6,404 nt of DNA from Erysipelotrichaceae bacterium (GTDB lineage: Bacteria; Bacillota_I; Bacilli_A; Erysipelotrichales; Coprobacillaceae). The position numbers and the translations under genes were made by a program. A model generated the notes under the pieces. It was not told where the DNA came from and ran no database searches. It was given only the letters and a program-made list of their open reading frames with translations. Shown here one piece after another: positions 1 through 6,346 of this stretch; the stretch's first letter is position 1, and each line of letters opens with the position of its first letter. The stretch is taken from NCBI GenBank assembly GCA_021200395.1, contig JAJQGQ010000218.1:1-6404 (forward strand). The letters run 5' to 3'.

Positions 1-27
1 TAAAATGATGTATTTATTTTAATTATG

Positions 28-41
28 TGGTAAGATATACT
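28..41 (+). promoter_or_regulatory. Possible promoter -10 region upstream of darA
   Basis: Two overlapping -10 candidates are visible: TAAGAT at 31-36 with an extended TGG just before it (28-30), and TATACT at 36-41, a 5 of 6 match to TATAAT. No good -35 box is present 16-18 bases upstream; the best is T-rich sequence around 13-18. Either candidate would start a transcript a few bases upstream of, or overlapping, the ribosome binding site. The window begins only 60 bases before darA, so it cannot show whether the gene is instead co-transcribed from upstream, as in genomes where darA follows tmk. Confidence 0.35.
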
Positions 42-44
42 CGT

Positions 45-53
45 AAAGGAGGT
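45..53 (+). promoter_or_regulatory. Strong ribosome binding site of darA
   Basis: AAAGGAGGT is an almost complete complement of the 16S rRNA 3' end. Eight bases separate GGAGG (48-52) from the ATG at 61, which is optimal spacing and fixes that ATG as the start. Confidence 0.9.
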
Positions 54-60
54 TGAGACT

Positions 61-387
61 ATGAAGTTAATTATTGCCATTGTCAATAACGATGACAGTT
101 CTTCCGTACAGACTGCTTTAACTGAAGGTGGATTCTTTGTGACTAAGATGGCCACTTCAGGAGGATTTTTAAAAAAGGGGAATACGACATTTTTTATAGG
201 GACAAATGATGATAAGGTCGATCCTGCATTAGATATTATTAAGGCCCATGCAAGAAAGCGTGTGGTTAAGGAACATACGGTTCCACCTACAGAAATGGGT
301 GAAATATTTACACCTATTATGGTGGATGTATTAGTAGGAGGAGCTACAGTCTTTGTGGTTGATGTTGATCGTTTTGAGAAAATTTAG
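61..387 (+). CDS. darA: Cyclic-di-AMP receptor, PII-like protein DarA/PstA
   Basis: This 108-residue cytosolic protein belongs to the DUF970 / DarA (PstA, YaaQ) family: PII-like homotrimers that bind cyclic di-AMP between subunits. Their downstream targets are still poorly defined. Length and sequence match the family along the whole chain. It opens with MKLIIAIV (beta-1). The ligand-binding segment T32-SGGFLKKGNTT-43 follows, with T28, F36, L37, N41 and G47 at positions known in homologues to contact c-di-AMP. The closing GGATVFVV strand lies at 93-100. The loop between about 62 and 85 looks slightly shorter than in the Bacillus subtilis protein as I recall it. The ATG is set by a near-perfect ribosome binding site. 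Many Bacillota place this gene with tmk, yaaR and holB; here the next gene is folC and no holB follows. Family assignment is firm; the physiological role in this organism is unknown. Confidence 0.95.
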   Translation: MKLIIAIVNNDDSSSVQTALTEGGFFVTKMATSGGFLKKGNTTFFIGTNDDKVDPALDIIKAHARKRVVKEHTVPPTEMGEIFTPIMVDVLVGGATVFVVDVDRFEKI

Positions 388-413
388 AGAGCAGCTTAGG
401 CTGTTTTTTCTTT
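388..413 (+). terminator. Short intrinsic terminator or attenuator after darA
   Basis: Starting directly after the darA stop codon, 388-395 (AGAGCAGC) pairs with 400-407 (GCTGTTTT) around a TTAG loop. The stem has two G-T wobbles, and the core AGCAGC/GCTGTT is the stable part. A T-run covers 404-409, then a single C and three more T. The stem is short, so termination may be incomplete and allow read-through into folC, whose ribosome binding site begins at the next base. Confidence 0.55.
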
Positions 414-419
414 GAGGTG
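414..419 (+). promoter_or_regulatory. Ribosome binding site deciding the folC start
   Basis: GAGGTG lies upstream of the ATG at 424, with six bases between GAGG and the ATG. An in-frame TTG at 412 would overlap this site and has no ribosome binding site of its own, only the terminator T-run before it. The ATG at 424 is therefore preferred. Confidence 0.7.
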
Positions 420-423
420 TTGT

Positions 424-1980
424 ATGAAATTTAGATTATTGACAAAACAAGATATTATCAATATATATAACATTGATACTAAAGATGTTATCAAGAAAAT
501 GGAACAAGGTTATTTAATTATGCTTGGGGCTTTTGATGAATCTTTGGTTGGTTATATAGGTATTTATGATTTATATCGTATAGATTATTTATATATTGAT
601 GAGAAGTATCGATATAGAGGTATTGGTAGTCAATTGGTTGAATTGACTAAGAAATATGTATTAAACGATTTGATTGTTAAGCATCATCCATTCTTTGAAC
701 ATTTAGGTTTTGCAAAGGTTGATGATAATGATATTTTTCATTGTAATTGTGATAAAACATTTAAAAGCTATGAACAGGTTCAAAATTTTATTGCTTCACA
801 AAAAAGCCGTGTTTATGCTTTAACTCACTTTAAGAATTTTATGAATGATATGGTTAATCCTCAACTGTTGCTTAAATGTGTACATATAGGTGGCACCAAT
901 GGTAAAGGATCAACAACAAATTATTTGTCTTCAGTTTTACAGATGGAAGGTTATAAGGTTGCTACCTTTACTTCACCTGCCCTTGTTAGTCGTTTGGATA
1001 TTATGCGTATTAATGATGTTTCTATTGATGAACAAATGATTATTCAATATGCAAATAGATATATGCAATTATGGTTGGATTATGAGCTATCGATGTTTGA
1101 AATAGAAGTTTTTATTGCTATTATGTATTTTATTTCTCAACATGTTGATTATGCTTTGTTTGAAGTCGGTTTAGGTGGGGAGTTGGATGCAACGAATATT
1201 ATTACACCTATGATTGCGGTAAATACGAATATTGGTTTAGACCATACCGAATATTTAGGCGATACATATGAAAAGATTGCGCAAACTAAAGGGGGTATTA
1301 TTAAAGATAATGTTCCTTTTATAACTGGTGAAAATAAAGTAGAATGTATTCATGTTTTTCAAAAGATATGTGAGAAGCATCATAGTGACTTATTAAGATT
1401 GGAACCGATTCAAAATATTCATTTAGATCACAATCATGTTCTATATGATTATAAGAATTATCATGTATCTTTAAACACATCTGCGCTTTATCAAGCTCAA
1501 AATAGTGCTCTTGCCTTAGATATTTTATTATATTTAAGAAATAATGGTTATATTCATTTATCTGATGAAAATCTATTAAAAGGCTTATATCAAGCAACAT
1601 GGTTGGGGCGTTTTGAAACTGTCAATGAAAAACCACTTATGATCATTGATGGTGCACATAATAAGGAAGGAATGCAGGCTTTTTATGAATCTGCTCAATA
1701 TTATACAAACATTAAAGTCATTTTTTCAGCTTTACGTGATAAAGATACGCATGCTATGATCGAACTATTATTAAAACTTACAGATGATGTCACAATCTGT
1801 GAATTTGATCATTATCGTGCCCAAAGTGCCCAAAAGCTTGCTGAAGATTTTCCTGTTAAAATAGAAAAAGATTGGCATAAAGCGATTGACAAAGCTTTTT
1901 ATCATGATGGTGTTGTTTTTATTACAGGTTCTTTATATTTTTTAAGTCAGGTAAGACCTTATATTTTATCTAAAAAATAA
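424..1980 (+). CDS. folC: Folylpolyglutamate synthase with N-terminal GNAT domain
   Basis: The 518-residue protein has two parts. Residues 1 to about 106 resemble a compact GNAT N-acetyltransferase: the acetyl-CoA loop RYRGIG is at 63-68 after strand IDYLYID, and FFEHLGF at 90-96 matches the usual C-terminal GNAT motif. Residues about 113-518 are a FolC/Mur-ligase-type enzyme, which adds glutamate to folates with ATP in the cytosol. Its marks are the P-loop GTNGKGS (157-163), TSPALVSR (183-190), FEVGLGGELDATN (246-258, E247 expected to bind Mg), LDHTEYLGDT (272-281), the expected carbamylated lysine K289, WLGRFE (393-398) and DGAHN (409-413). Several signature residues differ from the usual pattern: GGR to GGE, EKAG to TKGG, WPGR to WLGR. 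TSP is not followed by HL, which I recall also in monofunctional Lactobacillus casei FPGS. Whether it also has dihydrofolate synthase activity cannot be told. The reading frame is continuous, with no stop or internal ribosome binding site at the junction, so the fusion looks real. An alternative TTG start at 412 would add four residues. The acetyltransferase substrate is unknown. Confidence 0.9.
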   Translation: MKFRLLTKQDIINIYNIDTKDVIKKMEQGYLIMLGAFDESLVGYIGIYDLYRIDYLYIDEKYRYRGIGSQLVELTKKYVLNDLIVKHHPFFEHLGFAKVDDNDIFHCNCDKTFKSYEQVQNFIASQKSRVYALTHFKNFMNDMVNPQLLLKCVHIGGTNGKGSTTNYLSSVLQMEGYKVATFTSPALVSRLDIMRINDVSIDEQMIIQYANRYMQLWLDYELSMFEIEVFIAIMYFISQHVDYALFEVGLGGELDATNIITPMIAVNTNIGLDHTEYLGDTYEKIAQTKGGIIKDNVPFITGENKVECIHVFQKICEKHHSDLLRLEPIQNIHLDHNHVLYDYKNYHVSLNTSALYQAQNSALALDILLYLRNNGYIHLSDENLLKGLYQATWLGRFETVNEKPLMIIDGAHNKEGMQAFYESAQYYTNIKVIFSALRDKDTHAMIELLLKLTDDVTICEFDHYRAQSAQKLAEDFPVKIEKDWHKAIDKAFYHDGVVFITGSLYFLSQVRPYILSKK

Positions 1981-1983
1981 ATC

Positions 1984-2012
1984 TTGTATTTTAAAAATTG
2001 ATATGTTAATAT
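1984..2012 (+). promoter_or_regulatory. Weak candidate promoter for the helicase gene
   Basis: TTGTAT (1984-1989) and TAATAT (2007-2012) are 17 bases apart. A TG at 2004-2005 makes an extended -10 (TGTTAATAT). The hexamers match consensus only partly (3 of 6 and 4 of 6), so in this AT-rich sequence it may be chance. No terminator is visible between folC and the helicase gene, so read-through from folC is an alternative. Confidence 0.3.
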
Positions 2013-2023
2013 CACTTTGCTTT

Positions 2024-2030
2024 GGGAGGT
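2024..2030 (+). promoter_or_regulatory. Ribosome binding site deciding the helicase start
   Basis: GGGAGGT is followed by the ATG at 2038, eight bases after GGAGG. An in-frame TTG at 2017 lies upstream of this site and has no ribosome binding site. An out-of-frame ATG at 2033 meets a stop codon after two codons. Confidence 0.85.
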
Positions 2031-2037
2031 TGATGAT

Positions 2038-3582
2038 ATGACATTTAATGAATTAGAATTATCAAATGAAGTATTAAAAGGAATAGAGGCAATGGGTTTT
2101 ACGAAACCAACACCTATTCAACAAAAAGCTATTCCATTATTAATGACTGGTAGAGATATTATAGGACAAGCACAAACAGGCACAGGAAAAACTTTGGCTT
2201 TTGGTAGTGTTATATTATCAACTTTAAATAATGATGTTAAACATATCCAAGCATTAATATTATCTCCTACAAGGGAATTAGCTATGCAAATAGAGGATGA
2301 GTTAAAACGTATTGGCAAATATACACATTTTAAAACGATATGTGTTTATGGTGGTAGTGATATTAGTATGCAGATGCGTGGTTTAAATAAAGGTGTTGAT
2401 ATTGTTGTTGGAACTCCTGGTCGAGTTTTGGACTTAATGCATCGTAAGGCCTTAAATATTGAAAATATTTCATGGATGGTGTTGGATGAAGCAGATGAAA
2501 TGTTGAATATGGGATTTATTGAAGATATTGAAAATATCCTTGATAAAACACCTAGTGATAAACAAATGGCTTTATTTTCGGCAACTATGCCTAGTGAAAT
2601 CAAAAAGATAGCAAGTCAATATATGCAATTTGATTATAAAATGATACAAATAAAAGCCAAAACAATGACTGCTACAACTGTTTCACAATATTACTTTGTA
2701 ACAACACAAAATCAAAGATTTGAAACATTATGTCGTATTATAGATTCTAGAGAAACGCAACGTACACTTATTTTTTGTAAAACCAAAAGAAGTGTTGATG
2801 AAGTTGTTGCTTCTATGAATCAAAAACATTATAATGTTGAAGCTTTGCATGGTGATTTATCACAACCGCAACGTATTAATACGTTGAAACGATTTAAAAA
2901 CGGGACTGTTCAATATTTAGTAGCTACTGATGTAGCAGCTAGAGGTATTGATGTCGAAGATATTGGATATGTCATTAATTATGAATTACCACAAGAAGAT
3001 GAACTATATATTCATCGTATAGGTAGAACAGGTCGTGCTAATAAAAAAGGTATTGCTTATAGTATTGTGACTAATAAAGAAAAGCGATTTTTAGAAAGTA
3101 TTGCTAGAAAAACAAATAGTAAAGTGGAAGAATTAAAAATTCCAACTAATGATGAAATATTCGAACAAAAATCTAAAGATTTATTATTTGAAGTACAAGA
3201 TCGTATCTTAAAAGGTAAATTAGATAGTTATAAAAGATTGTTAAGAGATATTCCTAAGTCTATGCAAAATGATGTTATGGCTGGTATGTTGGCTATGCTT
3301 TATGAAGAAAGGGTAGGATTTGATTATCAGCAGTTGGATAATCATCAAGAAGATCGATTGTTTTTAAGTGTTGGCTCAATGGATAAAATTAATGTTAGAG
3401 ATATTATTGAATTTTTACAACGATATGGACAAGTAAAACGTAGTGATATTGGGGATATTTCTATTAAACGTAAATTTACTTTTGTAAGTATTAAAAGTAA
3501 TATGAGTGAACAAGTTGTAGAAAATTGTTATAATGAAAAGATCAAAGGTAGAAGAGTTAGATTAGAATATAGTGAAGATTGA
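2038..3582 (+). CDS. cshA: DEAD-box ATP-dependent RNA helicase, CshA/DeaD type
   Basis: This 514-residue cytosolic RNA helicase has all core motifs: Q motif (F21 to Q28, GFTKPTPIQ), motif I AQTGTGKT (45-52), Ia PTRELA (77-82), Ib TPGR (126-129), motif II DEAD (150-153), motif III SAT (181-183), motif V ATDVAARGID (296-305) and motif VI HRIGRTGR (326-333). The core closely resembles Bacillus subtilis CshA as I recall it. After it comes a helical region (about 355-425) resembling the CshA/DeaD dimerisation region. The final 75 residues (about 440-514) resemble the RRM-like DbpA RNA-binding domain, ending in KGRRVRLEYSED. Such enzymes unwind short RNA duplexes with ATP in ribosome assembly, mRNA turnover and cold adaptation. 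The basic, low-complexity tail of B. subtilis CshA is absent, so the domain order is closer to DeaD/CsdA or to DbpA/YxiN. The helicase assignment is certain; the exact subfamily and symbol are less so. A strong terminator follows it. Confidence 0.93.
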   Translation: MTFNELELSNEVLKGIEAMGFTKPTPIQQKAIPLLMTGRDIIGQAQTGTGKTLAFGSVILSTLNNDVKHIQALILSPTRELAMQIEDELKRIGKYTHFKTICVYGGSDISMQMRGLNKGVDIVVGTPGRVLDLMHRKALNIENISWMVLDEADEMLNMGFIEDIENILDKTPSDKQMALFSATMPSEIKKIASQYMQFDYKMIQIKAKTMTATTVSQYYFVTTQNQRFETLCRIIDSRETQRTLIFCKTKRSVDEVVASMNQKHYNVEALHGDLSQPQRINTLKRFKNGTVQYLVATDVAARGIDVEDIGYVINYELPQEDELYIHRIGRTGRANKKGIAYSIVTNKEKRFLESIARKTNSKVEELKIPTNDEIFEQKSKDLLFEVQDRILKGKLDSYKRLLRDIPKSMQNDVMAGMLAMLYEERVGFDYQQLDNHQEDRLFLSVGSMDKINVRDIIEFLQRYGQVKRSDIGDISIKRKFTFVSIKSNMSEQVVENCYNEKIKGRRVRLEYSED

Positions 3583-3585
3583 TTC

Positions 3586-3618
3586 AAAGTGATTATTAGC
3601 TTATAATCACTTTTTTTT
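3586..3618 (+). terminator. Strong intrinsic terminator after the helicase gene
   Basis: An 11-base-pair perfect stem (3586-3596 with 3603-3613) closes a six-base TAGCTT loop. An eight-T run at 3611-3618 overlaps the last three stem bases. It begins three bases after the stop codon and separates the helicase gene from ppdK. The A-run at its 5' side is short, so any function on the opposite strand is doubtful. Confidence 0.93.
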
Positions 3619-3639
3619 AAAAATAAATGAATTTTGTTA

Positions 3640-3668
3640 TTGAAAAGAAGTCTTACATTGTGTATAAT
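3640..3668 (+). promoter_or_regulatory. Near-consensus sigma-A promoter of ppdK
   Basis: TTGAAA (3640-3645) and a perfect TATAAT (3663-3668) are separated by the ideal 17 bases. The expected start near 3675 gives a leader of about 25 bases, too short for a riboswitch. With the terminator just upstream, this makes ppdK its own transcription unit. I see no convincing operator palindrome overlapping it. Confidence 0.9.
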
Positions 3669-3684
3669 GATTCAAGTAGTTATG

Positions 3685-3691
3685 AAGGAGG
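3685..3691 (+). promoter_or_regulatory. Ribosome binding site of ppdK
   Basis: AAGGAGG lies nine bases before the ATG at 3701. The start also agrees with the N-terminus of characterised PPDK (short lysine-containing start, then a VY-x-F-x-EGN block), so the start is secure. Confidence 0.92.
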
Positions 3692-3700
3692 AAAAATTAA

Positions 3701-6346
3701 ATGACAAAGAAATATGTCTACCTATTTAGCGAAGGTAATAAAGACATGAGAAACCTTCTTGGTGGTAAAGGTGCAAACCTTGCAGAAATGACTAACTTAG
3801 ACTTACCAGTACCAAGAGGATTTACTGTTACTACTGAAGCTTGTACTAGATATTATGAAGATGGTAAAACTATCGCACCAGAAATTGAAGAAGAAATTGC
3901 TGGAAAACTAGTAGAATTAGAAAAAATTACAGGAAAAACAATGGGAGATGCTAAAAATCCATTATTAGTTTCTGTAAGATCAGGAGCTAGAGCTTCTATG
4001 CCTGGTATGATGGATACCGTATTAAACTTAGGTATGAACGATGAAGTTGCTAAAGGATTTGCTGAAACAACTAACAATCCTCGTTTTGTATATGATAGCT
4101 ATCGTCGTTTTATTCAAATGTTCGCTGATGTTGTTAAAGGATATCCAAAGAGTTCATTTGAAAGAAAATTTGATGTTATTAAAGAAGAAAAAGGTGTTCA
4201 ATATGACACTGAATTAACAGCTGAAGATTTAATGGAAGTTGTTGAAATCTATAAGAGTGAATATAAAGCAATTGCTGGTGTAGATTTCCCACAAGATCCA
4301 CGTGAACAATTAATGGAAGCTGTTAAAGCTGTATTTGGTTCTTGGAACAATGATCGTGCTATTTCTTATAGACGTATGAATGATATTCCAAGTAGCTGGG
4401 GAACAGCTGTAAACGTACAAGAAATGGTTTATGGTAACCGTGGAGATACTTCAGGAACAGGTGTTGCGTTCACAAGAAACCCTGCAACTGGTGAAAAGAA
4501 ACTTTATGGTGAATACTTAATGAATGCACAAGGTGAAGACGTTGTTGCTGGTATTCGTACACCTCAACCAATTGATACATTAAAAGATATTTTACCTGAT
4601 TGTTATGATCAATTCGTTAAAATCAATAAAACTCTTGAAGATCATTATAGAGATATGCAAGATATGGAATTCACTATCGAAGATGGTAAATTATTCATGT
4701 TACAAACTCGTAATGGTAAGAGAACTGCACAAGCTGCCTTAAAGGTTGCCATTGATTTAGTTAATGAAGGTATGATTAGCGAAGAAGAAGCTTTATTAAG
4801 AGTTGAACCAAAACAATTAGATCAATTATTACACCCTAACTTTGATGCTGATGCATTAAAGGCTGCTAAAGTTGTTGCTACTGGTTTAGCTGCATCTCCA
4901 GGTGCTGCTACTGGTCATATTTATTTCACAGCTGAAGATGCTTTAAATGCTAGTAAAAATGGTGTACAAGACATCTTATTAGTTCGTCTTGAAACTTCTC
5001 CAGAAGATATTGAAGGTATGAACGTTGCTCATGGTATCTTAACTGTACGTGGTGGTATGACTTCTCATGCTGCTGTAGTAGCTAGAGGTATGGGTACTTG
5101 CTGTGTATCTGGATGTGGTGCTTTAAAGATTGATGAAGAAGCTAAAGTATTAACAACTCCAGATGGAAAAGAATATCATGAAGGTGACTATATGTCATTA
5201 AATGGTAGCACAGGTGATGTTTATGGTGAACAAATTAAGACTGTTGATTCATCAATTAGTGGTGATTTTGAAACATTTATGGGATGGGCAGATAAGGCTC
5301 GTAAATTAAAAGTACGTGCTAATGCTGATAACCCAAGAGATGCTAAACAAGCTCGTAAATTCGGTGCTGAAGGTATCGGTTTATGTAGAACAGAACATAT
5401 GTTCTTTGATGAAGAAAGAATCTTCAACTTTAGACGTATGATTACTGCTGAAGATGTAGAAACAAGAAAAGAAGCTTTGGAAAAGATTATGCCTTATCAA
5501 AAATCTGACTTTAAAGAATTATTCAAAGCTATGGAAGGTTATTCAGTAACAATCCGTTTCTTAGATCCACCTTTACATGAATTCTTACCTCATACTGATG
5601 AAGAAATCAAACCATTAGCAGAAAGCTTAGGTATGACTTTTGAAGCTTTAAAAGCTCGTGTTGAATCATTAAAAGAATTCAACCCAATGATGGGTCACAG
5701 AGGATGCCGTTTATCAGTAACATATCCTGAAATCGCTGAAATGCAAACAAGAGCTGTTATTGAAGCTGCTATCGAAGTTAACCAAGAAGATGGTTTAAAT
5801 GTTGTTCCTGAAATCATGATTCCATTAGTTGGAGATGTTAAGGAATTAAAATATGTTAAGAGTTTTGTAACTAAAACAGCTGATAAAGTAATTGCTGAAG
5901 CTGGTGTAGATTTACAATATAAAGTTGGTACTATGATTGAAATTCCAAGAGCTGCATTAACAGCTGATAAGATTGCTGAAGAAGCTGAATTCTTTAGTTT
6001 CGGTACTAATGACTTAACTCAAATGACTTACGGTTTCAGCCGTGATGATGCTGCTAAGTTCTTAGAAGATTACTATAACAAACAAATCTTCGAATCAGAT
6101 CCATTTGCTAAGTTAGATCAAGAAGGTGTTGGTCAATTAGTTAAGATGGCTGCTGAAAAAGGTAAAGCAACTCGTCCTGATATCCATTTAGGTATCTGTG
6201 GTGAACATGGTGGTGAAGCAAGTTCTGTAGAATTCTGCCATAGAGCTGGATTAGACTATGTATCATGCTCTCCATTCCGTGTACCTTTGGCAAGACTTGC
6301 TGCTGCTCAAGCTGCTGTTAAAGAAAAAATGGGTATTGCTGAATAG
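3701..6346 (+). CDS. ppdK: Pyruvate,phosphate dikinase
   Basis: This 881-residue cytosolic enzyme interconverts pyruvate, ATP and phosphate with PEP, AMP and pyrophosphate. In anaerobes it can replace or complement pyruvate kinase, or act in gluconeogenesis. It aligns along its full length with the 874-residue Clostridium symbiosum PPDK as I recall it. The ATP-grasp domain (about 1-345) shows GGKGANLAEM with K23, R93 in SVRSGARASMPGMMD, and D321/E323/Q335 in the DMEFTIEDGK...LQTRNGKRT block. The swivelling phosphohistidine domain (about 390-510) has GGMTSHAAVVARGMG with catalytic H456; the adjacent T454 is the residue phosphorylated in regulated homologues. The C-terminal PEP/pyruvate TIM barrel (about 530-875) keeps R563 (GLCRTEHMF), R619 (RFLDPPLHEF), E747, N770/D771 (FGTNDLTQMT) and catalytic C833 (GICGEHGG). 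No key residue is missing. It has its own near-consensus promoter and strong ribosome binding site. It uses AAC for Asn much more than the preceding genes, as expected for an abundant protein. No PPDK regulatory protein gene is visible in the window. Confidence 0.98.
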   Translation: MTKKYVYLFSEGNKDMRNLLGGKGANLAEMTNLDLPVPRGFTVTTEACTRYYEDGKTIAPEIEEEIAGKLVELEKITGKTMGDAKNPLLVSVRSGARASMPGMMDTVLNLGMNDEVAKGFAETTNNPRFVYDSYRRFIQMFADVVKGYPKSSFERKFDVIKEEKGVQYDTELTAEDLMEVVEIYKSEYKAIAGVDFPQDPREQLMEAVKAVFGSWNNDRAISYRRMNDIPSSWGTAVNVQEMVYGNRGDTSGTGVAFTRNPATGEKKLYGEYLMNAQGEDVVAGIRTPQPIDTLKDILPDCYDQFVKINKTLEDHYRDMQDMEFTIEDGKLFMLQTRNGKRTAQAALKVAIDLVNEGMISEEEALLRVEPKQLDQLLHPNFDADALKAAKVVATGLAASPGAATGHIYFTAEDALNASKNGVQDILLVRLETSPEDIEGMNVAHGILTVRGGMTSHAAVVARGMGTCCVSGCGALKIDEEAKVLTTPDGKEYHEGDYMSLNGSTGDVYGEQIKTVDSSISGDFETFMGWADKARKLKVRANADNPRDAKQARKFGAEGIGLCRTEHMFFDEERIFNFRRMITAEDVETRKEALEKIMPYQKSDFKELFKAMEGYSVTIRFLDPPLHEFLPHTDEEIKPLAESLGMTFEALKARVESLKEFNPMMGHRGCRLSVTYPEIAEMQTRAVIEAAIEVNQEDGLNVVPEIMIPLVGDVKELKYVKSFVTKTADKVIAEAGVDLQYKVGTMIEIPRAALTADKIAEEAEFFSFGTNDLTQMTYGFSRDDAAKFLEDYYNKQIFESDPFAKLDQEGVGQLVKMAAEKGKATRPDIHLGICGEHGGEASSVEFCHRAGLDYVSCSPFRVPLARLAAAQAAVKEKMGIAE

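Noticed and set aside
412..423. In-frame TTG at 412 as the folC start, adding four residues
   Set aside because: It overlaps the GAGGTG ribosome binding site used by the ATG at 424 and has only a T-run upstream.
1319..1600. Minus-strand open frame of 93 codons inside folC
   Set aside because: No recognisable domain or ribosome binding site; it lies entirely within a well-supported coding gene on the other strand.
2017..2037. In-frame TTG at 2017 as the helicase start, adding seven residues
   Set aside because: The ribosome binding site GGGAGGT lies downstream of it and is well spaced for the ATG at 2038, whose N-terminus matches the family.
2524..2538. Perfect 6-base inverted repeat with a 3-base spacer inside the helicase gene
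   Set aside because: It lies within conserved coding sequence (after the DEAD motif), has no T-run, and is expected by chance in AT-rich DNA.
2118..2603. Two minus-strand open frames (2118-2318 and 2346-2603) inside the helicase gene
   Set aside because: Both lie opposite conserved helicase motifs and have no family features; they are by-products of the real coding frame.
3682..3729. Possible small upstream ORF (ATG at 3682) overlapping the ppdK start out of frame
   Set aside because: Its ATG is adjacent to the ppdK ribosome binding site and has none of its own, and the predicted leader begins only a few bases earlier.
3853..5427. Minus-strand open frames at 3853-4077 and 5221-5427 inside ppdK
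   Set aside because: They are antisense to conserved PPDK segments, with no domain or start signal.
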